Part shown: positions 15,174 to 24,319 of the stretch, piece by piece | How positions within the stretch are numbered: position 1 is the stretch's first letter | Layout: the number at the start of each line of letters is the position of its first letter | Assembly: GCA_949284175.1 (NCBI GenBank) | Contig: CASDVE010000033.1 | Coordinates: forward strand, 1 to 32,458 | Direction of reading: 5' to 3' | DNA: 32,458 nt | Origin: an uncultured Eubacteriales bacterium | GTDB taxonomy: Bacteria; Bacillota; Clostridia; Lachnospirales; Lachnospiraceae | Notes under the pieces: model-generated | Databases searched by the model: none | Seen by the model: the letters and a program-made list of their open reading frames with translations, nothing else | Told to the model about the DNA's origin: nothing | Position numbers and translations under genes: made by a program

Positions 15174-17063
15174 ATGCTAGAGAGAATTAATCAGGTAAAT
15201 GATATCAAAAAACTGGTGCCCGAAGAATATCCGATATTAGCCAATGAGATCCGCTGTTTTTTGTTAGAACATATTAGCAAAAATGGGGGGCATTTAGGCT
15301 CTAATCTAGGTACTGTGGAACTTACCATGGCACTTCATCTGGCACTGGATCTTCCAAAAGATAAAATTATATTTGACGTAGGACATCAGTCCTATACTCA
15401 TAAAATATTGACAGGGCGTAAAGACGGTTTTAAAAATTTACGTCAATTTGGTGGGGGAAGTGGGTTTCCAAGACCAAATGAGGATGAAACCGATCTAGTC
15501 ATTGGAGGACACAGTTCCACATCCATTTCTTCTGCACTTGGATTCGCAACAGCAAGAGAGTTAAAGGGAACAGACGAAACCATTGTGGCAGTGATTGGAG
15601 ATGGGGCACTTTCTGGTGGTATGGCATACGAAGCGTTAAATAATGTGGGACGTTTAAAGAAGAATTTTATTATTATATTAAATGATAATAATATGTCCAT
15701 TTCAGAAAACGTAGGAAATATGTCAAGATACTTAAATCAATTGCGAGTAGGACATGCTTATAATGACTTGAAAGAAAATGTAAAAAAGACATTGATGAGC
15801 ATTCCAAAGATCGGTCCAGAGCTAACAGAGCGAATTAAGCGATATAAAAATGGAATCAAACAGATTGTATTGCCACCGGGTATGTGGTTTGAAGAAATGG
15901 GACTCAATTATATTGGACCAATTGATGGACATGACATTAAGCGTCTAAAAGAAACCATTGAGGCTGTAAAGGAAATTGATGAACCAATTGTCCTTCATGT
16001 TGTGACGAAGAAAGGCTTTGGTTATCCAATTGCAGAAAAGTATCCAGAGAAGTTTCATGGGGTCAGTCCCTTTGAGCTGGAAACTGGAAAAGCGAAGAAG
16101 AAAAAAGAAAAAGCCGATTATACCGATGTATTTTCAAGTAAGTTAGTAAAATTAGCAAAAGAAAACGAAAAAATTGTGGCGATTTCAGCTGCCATGCCTT
16201 CGGGAACCGGATTAAATCGGTTTCAAGAGGAGTATCCAAATAGATTTTTTGATGTTGGAATTGCAGAAGAGCATGCGGTGACTTTTGCAGGAGGGCTTGC
16301 TGCTGCTGGAATGAAACCAGTGGTTGCGGTGTACTCCACCTTTTTACAGCGAGCATATGATCAGATGATCCATGATATCTGTATTCAAAAGTTACCAGTT
16401 GTGTTAGCTGTGGATCGCTCTGGTCTAGTAGGAGCGGATGGAGAAACTCATCAAGGGATTTTTGATACTTCCTTTCTAACTTCCATTCCCAATATGACAG
16501 TGATGGCTCCTAAAAATCGCTATGAGCTTGCAAAAATGTTGGAGTTTGCGGTGGAGTATTATGATGGTCCACTGGCTATTAAGTATCCACGAGGAACAGC
16601 GTATACAGGATTAAAGGAGCATTTAGCACCAATTGAGATTGGAAAGAGTGAAGTCATAAAGACAGGAGATCATACGGTTGCTATTTTAGCTGTTGGAAGC
16701 ATGGTAGAAGAAGCCGTAAAAACTGTGGACTATTTAGGGGAAAGAGGAATCAATGCAACGCTTGTGAATGTGAGATTTGTCAGTCCAATTGATAAACAAT
16801 GTATTTTAGAACAGGCAAAATCCCATGCTCTGCTTGTGACGATGGAAGAAACAGTGGAGCAGGGAAGTTTTGGACAAAAGGTTGCAACACTTCTTATGAA
16901 GGAGGAACTTGGGAAAGAAGGAGTTAAGTGTCAGTTTATGAACTTTGGAATACCTGATACCTTTGTTTCTCATGGAGCACCAAACGTATTAAAAGAGCAT
17001 CTTGGTTTAACGGGAGATTCCATGGGCGAAAAGATTGCTAACAAGATCAAGACAATGAGGTAA
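15174..17063 (+). CDS. dxs: 1-deoxy-D-xylulose-5-phosphate synthase
   Basis: This 629-residue thiamine-diphosphate enzyme joins pyruvate and glyceraldehyde 3-phosphate, the first step of the MEP pathway. The TPP/Mg motif GDGALSGGM (142-150) continues to NDNN (170-173). His40, His71 and His113 lie in the conserved GGHLGSNLG, VGHQSYTHK and GGHSSTSIS. The pyrimidine domain carries DVGIAEEHAVTFAGG, and the segment after it reads VDRSGLVGADGETHQG. The C-terminal domain is complete. Length is normal. It is followed 5 bases later by tlyA. Confidence 0.97.
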   Translation: MLERINQVNDIKKLVPEEYPILANEIRCFLLEHISKNGGHLGSNLGTVELTMALHLALDLPKDKIIFDVGHQSYTHKILTGRKDGFKNLRQFGGGSGFPRPNEDETDLVIGGHSSTSISSALGFATARELKGTDETIVAVIGDGALSGGMAYEALNNVGRLKKNFIIILNDNNMSISENVGNMSRYLNQLRVGHAYNDLKENVKKTLMSIPKIGPELTERIKRYKNGIKQIVLPPGMWFEEMGLNYIGPIDGHDIKRLKETIEAVKEIDEPIVLHVVTKKGFGYPIAEKYPEKFHGVSPFELETGKAKKKKEKADYTDVFSSKLVKLAKENEKIVAISAAMPSGTGLNRFQEEYPNRFFDVGIAEEHAVTFAGGLAAAGMKPVVAVYSTFLQRAYDQMIHDICIQKLPVVLAVDRSGLVGADGETHQGIFDTSFLTSIPNMTVMAPKNRYELAKMLEFAVEYYDGPLAIKYPRGTAYTGLKEHLAPIEIGKSEVIKTGDHTVAILAVGSMVEEAVKTVDYLGERGINATLVNVRFVSPIDKQCILEQAKSHALLVTMEETVEQGSFGQKVATLLMKEELGKEGVKCQFMNFGIPDTFVSHGAPNVLKEHLGLTGDSMGEKIANKIKTMR

Positions 17064-17068
17064 GAAAC

Positions 17069-17878
17069 ATGAAAGAACGTTTAGATATTTTGATGTTACA
17101 AAGGAATTTAGCGACATCAAGAGAGAAAGCGAAAGCGATTATTATGTCCGGAATCGTATATGTTGATGGGCAAAAGGAAGATAAAGCGGGCTCTATGTTC
17201 GATGAGAAAGTGAACATAGAAGTTCGTGGAACAACACTAAAGTATGTCAGTCGTGGAGGATTAAAGCTAGAAAAAGCTATGGACTGTTTTGGTGTTGCAT
17301 TACAAGATAAAATCTGTATGGATGTGGGTTCTTCCACAGGTGGATTTACAGATTGTATGCTTCAAAATGGGGCGGTAAAAGTGTATTCTGTGGATGTTGG
17401 ACATGGGCAGCTTGATTGGAAATTGCGTAATGATGAGAGAGTTGTTTGCATGGAAAAAACCAACATTCGATATGTAACGCTAGAAGATGAAAGAATAGAT
17501 GGACCAATTGATTTTGCTTCTATTGATGTTTCATTTATTTCTCTTACAAAGGTGCTTCCTCCAGTAAAAAATCTTTTAAAAGAGGGAGCGGAAGTTGTCT
17601 GTCTGATCAAACCTCAGTTTGAGGCAGGCAGAGAACAAGTTGGAAAAAAAGGAGTGGTCAGAGATCAAAAAGTTCATTTACAAGTGATTGAAATGATAAC
17701 AGAGTTTGCAATTTCCATCGGATTTCAGTTACTGCATCTCGATTTTTCACCGATTAAAGGGCCAGAAGGAAATATCGAATATTTATTACATATGAGAAAA
17801 CTTCCAGAAGGCGATATTGTAAATGATATTCCGTTTGATCGGGAAATGGTTGTGAAAGAATCGCATCAGATATTATAA
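17069..17878 (+). CDS. tlyA: TlyA family rRNA 2'-O-methyltransferase (hemolysin A family)
   Basis: This 269-residue protein has an N-terminal S4 RNA-binding domain (about 1-65) and a FtsJ-like SAM methyltransferase domain. SAM motif I is MDVGSSTGGFTDCML (84-98), followed by YSVDVGHGQLDWKLRND. The basic segment SRGGLKLEKA joins the two domains. TlyA enzymes methylate 16S and/or 23S rRNA cytidines in some bacteria. Whether this one modifies one or both subunits cannot be read. The position between dxs and nadK/argR is conserved in Clostridia. Confidence 0.94.
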   Translation: MKERLDILMLQRNLATSREKAKAIIMSGIVYVDGQKEDKAGSMFDEKVNIEVRGTTLKYVSRGGLKLEKAMDCFGVALQDKICMDVGSSTGGFTDCMLQNGAVKVYSVDVGHGQLDWKLRNDERVVCMEKTNIRYVTLEDERIDGPIDFASIDVSFISLTKVLPPVKNLLKEGAEVVCLIKPQFEAGREQVGKKGVVRDQKVHLQVIEMITEFAISIGFQLLHLDFSPIKGPEGNIEYLLHMRKLPEGDIVNDIPFDREMVVKESHQIL

Positions 17879-17893
17879 GAGAGGCAGAAAATT

Positions 17894-18739
17894 ATGAGAA
17901 AATTTTTAATTGTTACAAACCGTACAAAGGATACGGATCTTTGTGTAACAAAAAAAATTGAACAATACTTGACAGAACGAGAAGCTCTTTGCACGATTTA
18001 TGATAAACCAGAACAAATTCCAACTTCTGTTGTAGAACAAGGCTTTGAATGTGCCATTGTTCTTGGTGGAGATGGAACAATTTTACATGCCATTACACCT
18101 CTTGTCTATTATCAAATTCCCATTTTAGGTGTGAACATGGGAACCGTAGGATTTTTAGCTGGAGTGGAGCTTGAAGAATTAGAATTTGCACTGGATTCCC
18201 TTTTACAAGAACAGTATGAATATGATGACCGCATTATGTTGGAAGGAACGGTATATCGAAACGGACAAGAAATTTTTCAATCCGCAGGAGTCAATGATAT
18301 TGCCATTAGCAGAAGTGGTTTTTCAAGAATTATTCGCTTTAAAATCTGGGTCAATGGAGAATTGGTGGATAGCTATGGAGCAGATGGGGTGGTCATTGCT
18401 ACACCAACTGGTTCCACCGGGTATAACTTATCAGCAGGTGGACCAGTGGTGAGTCCGTGTTCCGATGTTTTAATTATCACACCGATTTCCCCTCATTCCT
18501 TAACGAGCAGAAGTATCGTTGTATCAGGAGATGAAACAGTCATGCTTGAAGTGGAGAGAATTGGGCAGAATCATATGGAAGAGGCATTTATTACAGTGGA
18601 TGGTCAACATGGAACGAGATTAAAAGGAAACGATCGCATTGAAATTAAGCGAGCGAAAGTAAAAACTCGCCTTTTAAAAGTTGGAACCACTGGGTTTTAT
18701 GAGGTGTTACGCAGTAAAATGGGAGGAAGAAAATTGTGA
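17894..18739 (+). CDS. nadK: NAD kinase
   Basis: This 281-residue NAD kinase makes NADP. The GGDGT motif (58-62) and GADGVVIATPTGSTGYNLSAGGPVV are both complete. NDIAISR, before the second motif, is also conserved. The C-terminal beta domain ends in the usual short basic tail. It starts 15 bases after tlyA with GAGAGGC as a modest ribosome binding site. Placement between tlyA and argR is a clostridial feature. Confidence 0.95.
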   Translation: MRKFLIVTNRTKDTDLCVTKKIEQYLTEREALCTIYDKPEQIPTSVVEQGFECAIVLGGDGTILHAITPLVYYQIPILGVNMGTVGFLAGVELEELEFALDSLLQEQYEYDDRIMLEGTVYRNGQEIFQSAGVNDIAISRSGFSRIIRFKIWVNGELVDSYGADGVVIATPTGSTGYNLSAGGPVVSPCSDVLIITPISPHSLTSRSIVVSGDETVMLEVERIGQNHMEEAFITVDGQHGTRLKGNDRIEIKRAKVKTRLLKVGTTGFYEVLRSKMGGRKL

Positions 18740-18752
18740 AAGGAAAGAAAGC

Positions 18753-19220
18753 ATGAAATCAAAAAGACAAGAAAAGATTATAGAAATTATAGAAACACAA
18801 GATATAGAAACACAGGATGAATTGGCAGAAAAATTGCAACAAGCTGGATTTCAAACGACACAGGCTACCATTTCAAGAGATATTCGTGAAATGAAGTTGA
18901 CGAAAATATCAGCACCAGGTGGAAAGCAAAAGTATATTGCTTTAAAAAATAAAGATTATCACACCATTGAAAAATATAAACGAGTGCTTGCAGATGGAGT
19001 GCTTTCCATAGAATCCGCACAAAACTTAATTGTGATCAAGACAGTTGTTGGTATGGCAATGGCAGTTGCAGCCGCAATTGATAACCTCCATATCAGCGGA
19101 ATTATGGGATGTATTGCTGGGGATGATGCTATTTTTTGTGTTACAAAGGATGAGGATACGGCAAAAGATGTAATCAAAAGCATTAAAAAGTTGGCAGTTC
19201 ATCAAAATAGTGTCAGATAG
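18753..19220 (+). CDS. argR: Arginine repressor
   Basis: This 155-residue ArgR/AhrC has an N-terminal winged helix (about 1-70, with QAGFQTTQATISRDIREMKL) and a C-terminal hexamerisation/arginine-binding domain with GIMGCIAGDDAIFCV. ATG 18753 is chosen because it begins MKSKRQEKI, the normal ArgR start, and follows AAGGAAAG. A longer in-frame reading from 18681 overlaps nadK and is unlikely. Arg biosynthesis genes are not in the window; the argR-recN linkage is ancestral in Firmicutes. Confidence 0.95.
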   Translation: MKSKRQEKIIEIIETQDIETQDELAEKLQQAGFQTTQATISRDIREMKLTKISAPGGKQKYIALKNKDYHTIEKYKRVLADGVLSIESAQNLIVIKTVVGMAMAVAAAIDNLHISGIMGCIAGDDAIFCVTKDEDTAKDVIKSIKKLAVHQNSVR

Positions 19221-19228
19221 GAGGACGT

Positions 19229-20911
19229 ATGCTTCTAAATCTGCATGTAAAAAATCTTGCTTTAATTGATGAGATTGAAGTGGATTTTATGGATCATTTG
19301 AATATTATGACAGGAGAAACTGGAGCTGGTAAGTCTATTATTATTGGTTCTATCAATGCAGCTCTGGGAGGAAAATTATCAAAAGATACAGTAAGAGATG
19401 AGTCAGAAGAGGCACTCATTGAACTCTTATTTCAAGTGGATTCTCCAAAGGTGCGAAAACTCATTGAAGCGAATGGCATTGAAATGATGGAGGATGGGCA
19501 ACTTTTGATCAGTCGAAAGCTATCTCATGGAAGAAGTATCAGTCGTGTCAATGGGGAAACGGTGACGCTAAGTCAATTGAAAGAACTTGGGGCGTGTCTT
19601 ATTGATATTCATGGACAACATGAACATCAATCTTTACTTCATAAAAATTATCACCTTCTCATTCTCGATCGGTTTGCGGGAAAAGAAGTTTTGGAATTAA
19701 AAGAGCGAGTGCAGATCGCCTATGAAGAAGTACGAGAGCTTAAAAGAGAGTGGGAAGAGGCATCCACAAGCGAAGAGCAAAGAAATAGAGAAATTCAGTT
19801 TTTAGAATATGAGCAATCCGAAATCAAAGAGGCGAAATTAAGACCCAATGAAGACGAAGAACTGCAACAGCAGTATAAAAAAATGTCCAGTGCAAGAGAG
19901 ATTACAGAATTGTTATCCACCTCGTATTTGATGACAGGATATGAGCAAGAAGGGGCAGGTGCTCTCATTGGACGTTGCATTCAGAAGATGGCACAGGCAA
20001 TTTCTATGGATAAAGATTTAGAACCGTTGTACAATCAGATTAGTGAAATTGATAATTTATTAAATGATTTTAATCGAGAGTTATCCGATTCTATGGGAGA
20101 TTTTACTTTTGATGGAGAAAGTCTTTTAGAGGTGGAAAAACGGTTGGATCTCATCAATGGATTAAAGGTAAAATATGGAAATACCATTCAAAAAATTGAA
20201 GAATACTACGATTCCATTACTGAAAAGTTAGAGCGTTTGTATCATTATGAAGAATATCGGAATAAATTACAAAAAAAATTGGAACAATCAGAAGAAAGAC
20301 TATTAAAAGAAGCACAAAAACTTTCTGAACTCAGAAAACAATTTGCAAAAGAATTGGTGCCGAAAATAAAACATGCGTTGTTAGAGCTTAATTTTCTTGA
20401 TGTGGAATTTGACATGGAATTTGAACCTTTAAAAGAAATTCGTGCCAATGGTATGGATGAAGCGTATTTTGTGATTTCCACCAATCCGGGAGAAAAAATG
20501 CGACCTCTTGATGCCGTAGCTTCTGGTGGGGAGTTAAGCCGAATTATGCTAGCCATTAAGTCAGTTCTTGCACAGGAAGATGATATTGACACTTTGATTT
20601 TTGATGAAATTGATGTGGGAATCAGCGGGCGAACAGCCCAAAAGGTATCAGAGCGACTGGCTGTCATTGCAAAAAAACATCAAGTACTTTGTATTACCCA
20701 CTTGGCACAGATCGCAGCGATGGCGGATGCCCATTATAAAATTGAAAAAACAGTGAATGAAAATAAAACAACAACCAGTATTTGTCTATTAAATGATGAA
20801 GATTCTATTTTAGAATTAGCAAGAATTACCGGAGGTGCTGTTATCACAGAACAAGTGATAAAAAGTGCTGAAGAAATGAAGGAATTGGCAAAAAGGACAA
20901 ATGTTAACTGA
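19229..20911 (+). CDS. recN: DNA repair protein RecN
   Basis: This 560-residue SMC-like ATPase acts early in double-strand break repair. Walker A is GETGAGKS (29-36) and a DIHGQHEHQ segment lies near residue 130. The centre is coiled coil (about 155-375). The signature ASGGELSRIMLAIK and Walker B DTLIFDEIDVGISG are near residues 430-465, and a His switch is in CITHLAQIA. It is complete and 9 bases downstream of argR. A terminator follows at 20948. Confidence 0.97.
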   Translation: MLLNLHVKNLALIDEIEVDFMDHLNIMTGETGAGKSIIIGSINAALGGKLSKDTVRDESEEALIELLFQVDSPKVRKLIEANGIEMMEDGQLLISRKLSHGRSISRVNGETVTLSQLKELGACLIDIHGQHEHQSLLHKNYHLLILDRFAGKEVLELKERVQIAYEEVRELKREWEEASTSEEQRNREIQFLEYEQSEIKEAKLRPNEDEELQQQYKKMSSAREITELLSTSYLMTGYEQEGAGALIGRCIQKMAQAISMDKDLEPLYNQISEIDNLLNDFNRELSDSMGDFTFDGESLLEVEKRLDLINGLKVKYGNTIQKIEEYYDSITEKLERLYHYEEYRNKLQKKLEQSEERLLKEAQKLSELRKQFAKELVPKIKHALLELNFLDVEFDMEFEPLKEIRANGMDEAYFVISTNPGEKMRPLDAVASGGELSRIMLAIKSVLAQEDDIDTLIFDEIDVGISGRTAQKVSERLAVIAKKHQVLCITHLAQIAAMADAHYKIEKTVNENKTTTSICLLNDEDSILELARITGGAVITEQVIKSAEEMKELAKRTNVN

Positions 20912-20947
20912 GTATAGATTTTGTATCGCCACATAATAAAAATGCGG

Positions 20948-21005
20948 GGAGTTTCAAAATGAGAGGATGAAAATAACATCGATCATTTTGGGACTCCTTT
21001 TTCTT
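20948..21005 (+). terminator. Terminator after recN
   Basis: A 15-base stem from GGAGTTTCAAAATGA (20948-20962) to its partner at 20983-20997, with G-U pairs, is followed by TTTTTCTTT. It closes the housekeeping run before spoIVB. Confidence 0.75.
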
Positions 21006-21057
21006 TACAAAAGCATAGGAGCAAAGAAACAACAATCATAGGAAAGGAAGTGGCATA

Positions 21058-22179
21058 ATGGAACGGTGGAAAGTGAAATATAGAAGATACCTTTTTGGTA
21101 TCTTGGCTGTCAATATCTTTATGCTTGTGCTTTGTGGGATTACGCTGTATTCTCATAAGGATACTAGTTTAAGCAACAAAAAATCCTTTGTAGGAAAGGA
21201 AATGATCGATACCGTAAGCACAGGTTCTATTAGCAATGTGAAAAATCAAAAGGTGATTCCGGGTGGAAATCCTGTCGGAATCTATATTGAAACAGAAGGA
21301 ACATTGGTTTTAGGCACACAATCTGTCGACGGAATGGATGGTATTTCCCATGAACCAGCAAAAAACGTGGTGAAAACAGGTGACTATATTAAAAAAGTGA
21401 ATGGAATCGCCGTCCACAGCAAAGAAGAATTGACAGAAATTGTAAAAGAACAAGGAAATTCGCCAGTAGTTTTAGAGTTGCTTAGAAAAAATAAATTAAT
21501 TTCTGTGAAAATCGATCCTGTTTTATCCAAAGAAAAAGAAGAATATCAACTTGGAATTTGGGTGAGAGATAACTCACAAGGGATTGGAACAATGACTTAT
21601 ATAAGTGGAGATCGATTTGGGGCACTTGGTCATGGCATTCATGATATTGATACTGGTGGCATGATGGATGTGGACGGAGGCTATATTTTTGGCTCTAGGA
21701 TTCTTTCCATTAAGAAAGGAGCAAAGGGAAAACCGGGAGAGATGATCGGTACGGTATGTTATGACTTTGATCATCCGTATGGAACAATCCAAAAGAATAC
21801 AGACTATGGAATCTATGGGGAAATCAGGGCAGAGTTAAAAGAACAGGTAAAGCAAGAAGAGGTGGAAGTGGGAGTTAAAAGTGAAGTAAAAAAAGGAAAA
21901 GCATATCTTCGGTCAGCGATTAGCGGAGAGATGGAAGATTACGAAATAGAGATTACGGATGTGGATGCTTCCAATAAAAACTTAGCAAAAGGAATGGTGA
22001 TTAAGATTACGGATAAAAGGCTTTTGAATCTTACCAATGGAATTGTACAAGGAATGAGTGGAACACCTATCTTGCAAAATGGAAAATTGATTGGAGCAGT
22101 GACTCATGTATTCGTTCAAGACTCGACACAAGGATATGGCACTTTTATAGAAAATATGCTGAAAGAGTCGAATGGATAA
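21058..22179 (+). CDS. spoIVB: SpoIVB peptidase (sigma-K checkpoint protease)
   Basis: This 373-residue S55-family serine peptidase is made in the forespore. It is exported across the inner spore membrane and triggers pro-sigma-K processing. It has an N-terminal membrane anchor (about 11-31) and a PDZ domain (about 70-155, with PVGIYIETEGTLVLGT and DYIKKVNGIAVHS). In the peptidase domain the GALGHGIHDIDTG segment (188-200) gives the catalytic His, and GMSGTPIL (332-339) gives the nucleophile Ser334. The C-terminus reads TQGYGTFIENML. recN-spoIVB-spo0A is the standard order. Confidence 0.95.
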   Translation: MERWKVKYRRYLFGILAVNIFMLVLCGITLYSHKDTSLSNKKSFVGKEMIDTVSTGSISNVKNQKVIPGGNPVGIYIETEGTLVLGTQSVDGMDGISHEPAKNVVKTGDYIKKVNGIAVHSKEELTEIVKEQGNSPVVLELLRKNKLISVKIDPVLSKEKEEYQLGIWVRDNSQGIGTMTYISGDRFGALGHGIHDIDTGGMMDVDGGYIFGSRILSIKKGAKGKPGEMIGTVCYDFDHPYGTIQKNTDYGIYGEIRAELKEQVKQEEVEVGVKSEVKKGKAYLRSAISGEMEDYEIEITDVDASNKNLAKGMVIKITDKRLLNLTNGIVQGMSGTPILQNGKLIGAVTHVFVQDSTQGYGTFIENMLKESNG

Positions 22180-22235
22180 GGAAATGAAAGAAACAATGTG
22201 TATGCTGTCATTTATCATAAGAATATCAGAAAACA

Positions 22236-22301
22236 ACAGGATAATTGCAAAAATTTTGCGAACGCTATTCATTGAAAAACTATGGAAAATCATCTTATAA
22301 T
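22236..22301 (+). promoter_or_regulatory. Candidate promoters of spo0A
   Basis: A sigma-A type pair, TTGAAA (22272-22277) and TATAAT (22296-22301), has an 18-base spacer. Just upstream, ACAGGATAA (22236-22244) matches the sigma-H -35 consensus, with a weaker GAAC at 22260-22263 where GAAT would be expected. Bacillus spo0A has both vegetative and sigma-H promoters; the sigma-H assignment here is tentative. Confidence 0.5.
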
Positions 22302-22337
22302 ACCTGTAAAAGACGAAATATTACAGGAGGTTATAAG

Positions 22338-23123
22338 ATGAGCCAAATAACAATTGCAATCGCCGATGATAACGAGAGAATGGCACACGCTTTTGAGGAG
22401 GTGCTGTCAAATCAAAACGATATGAAAGTGGTAGGAATCGCTTTTGATGGTTTGACAGCCGTCTCTTTAGTAAAAGAAAAAAGACCTGATGTGTTACTGC
22501 TTGATCTTGTTATGCCAAAGCTAGATGGGCTTGGAGTGTTAGAAGAACTACAAGAAGAAGGGATTGGGACAAAGACAAAGGTGCTGATTTTAACAGCCTC
22601 TGGTCAGGATAGAATTATTGAGGAGTGTTTTTCACTTGGGGCAAGTTACTATATTAGAAAACCAATTGATACAGAATTTATTGTAAAAAAGATTCGTCAA
22701 TTTTCAGAGCCTGTTTCCCAAAGAAGCAATGTGTATATTCAAAAGTCCATGCAGACAAAAGGACAGGATTTGGAGATTATCGTAACTAATATGATCCATG
22801 AAATCGGAGTACCAGCACATATTAAAGGCTATCAATATTTAAGAGATTCCATTACTATGGCAGTGAATGATATGGATATTTTAAATTCCATCACAAAACA
22901 GCTTTATCCATCCATTGCAACGTTACATAAAACAACACCAAGTCGTGTGGAACGTGCAATTCGCCATGCAATTGAAGTAGCGTGGAGCAGAGGAAAGATG
23001 GATACTATCGATGAGTTATTCGGATATACCGTAAGTGCAGGAAAAGGAAAACCAACCAATTCTGAGTTCATTGCCCTGATTGCTGATAAGATACGTCTGG
23101 AAGCGAAAGTAAAAGTAAGTTAA
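22338..23123 (+). CDS. spo0A: Sporulation master regulator Spo0A
   Basis: This 261-residue response regulator has an N-terminal receiver with the acidic pair Asp10-Asp11, phosphoacceptor Asp56 ([12 protein letters not shown]), Thr86 and Lys108, so all the phosphorylation machinery is present. The C-terminal Spo0A DNA-binding domain shows [27 protein letters not shown] (recognition helix) and [22 protein letters not shown] 22338 follows ACAGGAGG; the longer reading from 22245 overlaps the promoter. It is the canonical copy, directly after spoIVB as in Bacillus. Confidence 0.97.
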   Translation: MSQITIAIADDNERMAHAFEEVLSNQNDMKVVGIAFDGLTAVSLVKEKRPDVLLLDLVMPKLDGLGVLEELQEEGIGTKTKVLILTASGQDRIIEECFSLGASYYIRKPIDTEFIVKKIRQFSEPVSQRSNVYIQKSMQTKGQDLEIIVTNMIHEIGVPAHIKGYQYLRDSITMAVNDMDILNSITKQLYPSIATLHKTTPSRVERAIRHAIEVAWSRGKMDTIDELFGYTVSAGKGKPTNSEFIALIADKIRLEAKVKVS

Positions 23124-23223
23124 ATATACAGTTAAAACTGACTGTTGAACTTTTCGTGAAAATACTGAAAAATGGCTATTTTACAGAAAACTAATGGTGA
23201 AAATTAGGAATTCATAACAAATA

Positions 23224-23252
23224 TTGACAAAAATGTTTAAAGTGTCTATAAT
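23224..23252 (+). promoter_or_regulatory. Perfect consensus sigma-A promoter of the Spo0A paralogue
   Basis: TTGACA (23224-23229) and TATAAT (23247-23252) are separated by exactly 17 bases. It lies in the 157-base gap between the two spo0A-like genes, about 30 bases ahead of the second gene. The TTG that could be read as an upstream start codon is part of the -35 box. Confidence 0.88.
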
Positions 23253-23280
23253 TTTCTCTGTTACAGAACGAAAGGAGAGT

Positions 23281-24093
23281 ATGAAGATGATTCTAGGTGA
23301 AAAGAAAATTAAGGTTGTGGTGGCAGACAGTTGTACTGACACGCGGAAAGATCTAACCAATTTGGTGAGGAACTCAAAAGATATGGAATTGGTTGGAGAA
23401 ACGGGAAATGGAAATGTGGCGTATCAGTACATTATGGAAAAGAAACCCGATGTTGTTTTAGTGGAAGTTGTGCTACCGGAAATCGATGGATTAGGGGTTA
23501 TCGAAAAAGTGAAAGCAGAGTCAGATTTGGAACATAAACCAGCTTTTATCGTGATCGGTTCTATTAGCTCGGATCATATGGTTGAATGTGCCTTTCAAGC
23601 GGGTGCAGATTATTATATTATGAAACCATTTCACGATAAATCTGTTTTGTCAAGAATCAGACAGGTTATGCAGTATGGGAATACCAATTTAAAAGTATTA
23701 CATAATAACAAAGAGTATGAGAAGAAAACGATGGAGTATGATTTGGAAACGGATGTGACAGAGATTATTCGAGAAATTGGGATTCCAGCCCATATCAAGG
23801 GATACCAATATATTCGAGAGGGGATTATTATGGCAGTTGATGATATTAATATGTTAAACTATATCACAAAATTACTATATCCTACCATTGCGAAAAAATA
23901 TAAGACAACGTCAAGCAGTGTAGAACGTGCCATTCGCCATGCGATCGAAGTGGCATGGAGCAGGGGGAAAATAGAAGTTTTAGAGGATATGTTTGGGTAT
24001 ACCATCAGTGCGGGAAAGGGGAAACCAACTAATTCTGAATTTATTGCATTAATTGCGGATAAACTTCGTTTGCAGTATAAATTAAGAGCATAA
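23281..24093 (+). CDS. Spo0A paralogue with degenerate (pseudo-)receiver
   Basis: This is a second Spo0A-like protein of about 270 residues. The C-terminal DNA-binding domain is roughly 70% identical by eye to the first copy and keeps [19 protein letters not shown] and [19 protein letters not shown]. The receiver has diverged: the phosphoacceptor is Glu62 (codon GAA at 23464-23466, [12 protein letters not shown]), the acidic pair is Asp-Ser (ADSC), and the switch Thr is replaced (VIGSIS). The Lys of MKPF is kept. The Asp-to-Glu change suggests a phosphorylation-independent, possibly constitutively active or modulating regulator, but this is inference. The start may be 23281 or 23287; the AAAGGAG spacing favours 23287 slightly. 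It is transcribed from its own promoter at 23224. Confidence 0.9.
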   Translation: MKMILGEKKIKVVVADSCTDTRKDLTNLVRNSKDMELVGETGNGNVAYQYIMEKKPDVVLVEVVLPEIDGLGVIEKVKAESDLEHKPAFIVIGSISSDHMVECAFQAGADYYIMKPFHDKSVLSRIRQVMQYGNTNLKVLHNNKEYEKKTMEYDLETDVTEIIREIGIPAHIKGYQYIREGIIMAVDDINMLNYITKLLYPTIAKKYKTTSSSVERAIRHAIEVAWSRGKIEVLEDMFGYTISAGKGKPTNSEFIALIADKLRLQYKLRA

Positions 24094-24165
24094 ATTGATT
24101 GAATGTTCTATCAAAATCCTGATTGTTTTTAGTGGGATAAAAAACTAGGAAAATATATGAAAATA

Positions 24166-24319
24166 TGTTATAATAAAAAGATAAAAAACAAGCTCTACCT
24201 ATATTGTTTTACTATTTCAGTAAAAATGACGAATTGAATATTGATTATTGTACGATAATCAGAAATTGATTCTGTCCATGAATGTGGGGACATTAAGAAG
24301 AGTCAGGAGGATTGGGAAC
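24166..24319 (+). promoter_or_regulatory. glgA promoter (extended -10) and structured leader
   Basis: TGTTATAAT (24166-24174) is a perfect extended -10. The leader of about 140 bases before glgA contains the stem-loop GATTAT/ATAATC (about 24242-24259) and a small TGTCC/GGACA stem near 24275-24292 close to the ribosome binding site. No known riboswitch class is recognised. Confidence 0.45.

Noticed and set aside
23124..23223. 0A boxes between the two spo0A-like genes
   Set aside because: TTTTCGTGAAAA near 23152 has only loose resemblance to TTGTCGAA; too weak to call.
23224..23280. N-terminal extension of the Spo0A paralogue from TTG 23224
   Set aside because: The TTG is the -35 box of a perfect promoter and the -10 lies inside the extension; a ribosome binding site precedes 23281/23287.
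24180..24319. Riboswitch in the glgA leader
   Set aside because: Only two short hairpins are visible and no known aptamer core could be recognised.
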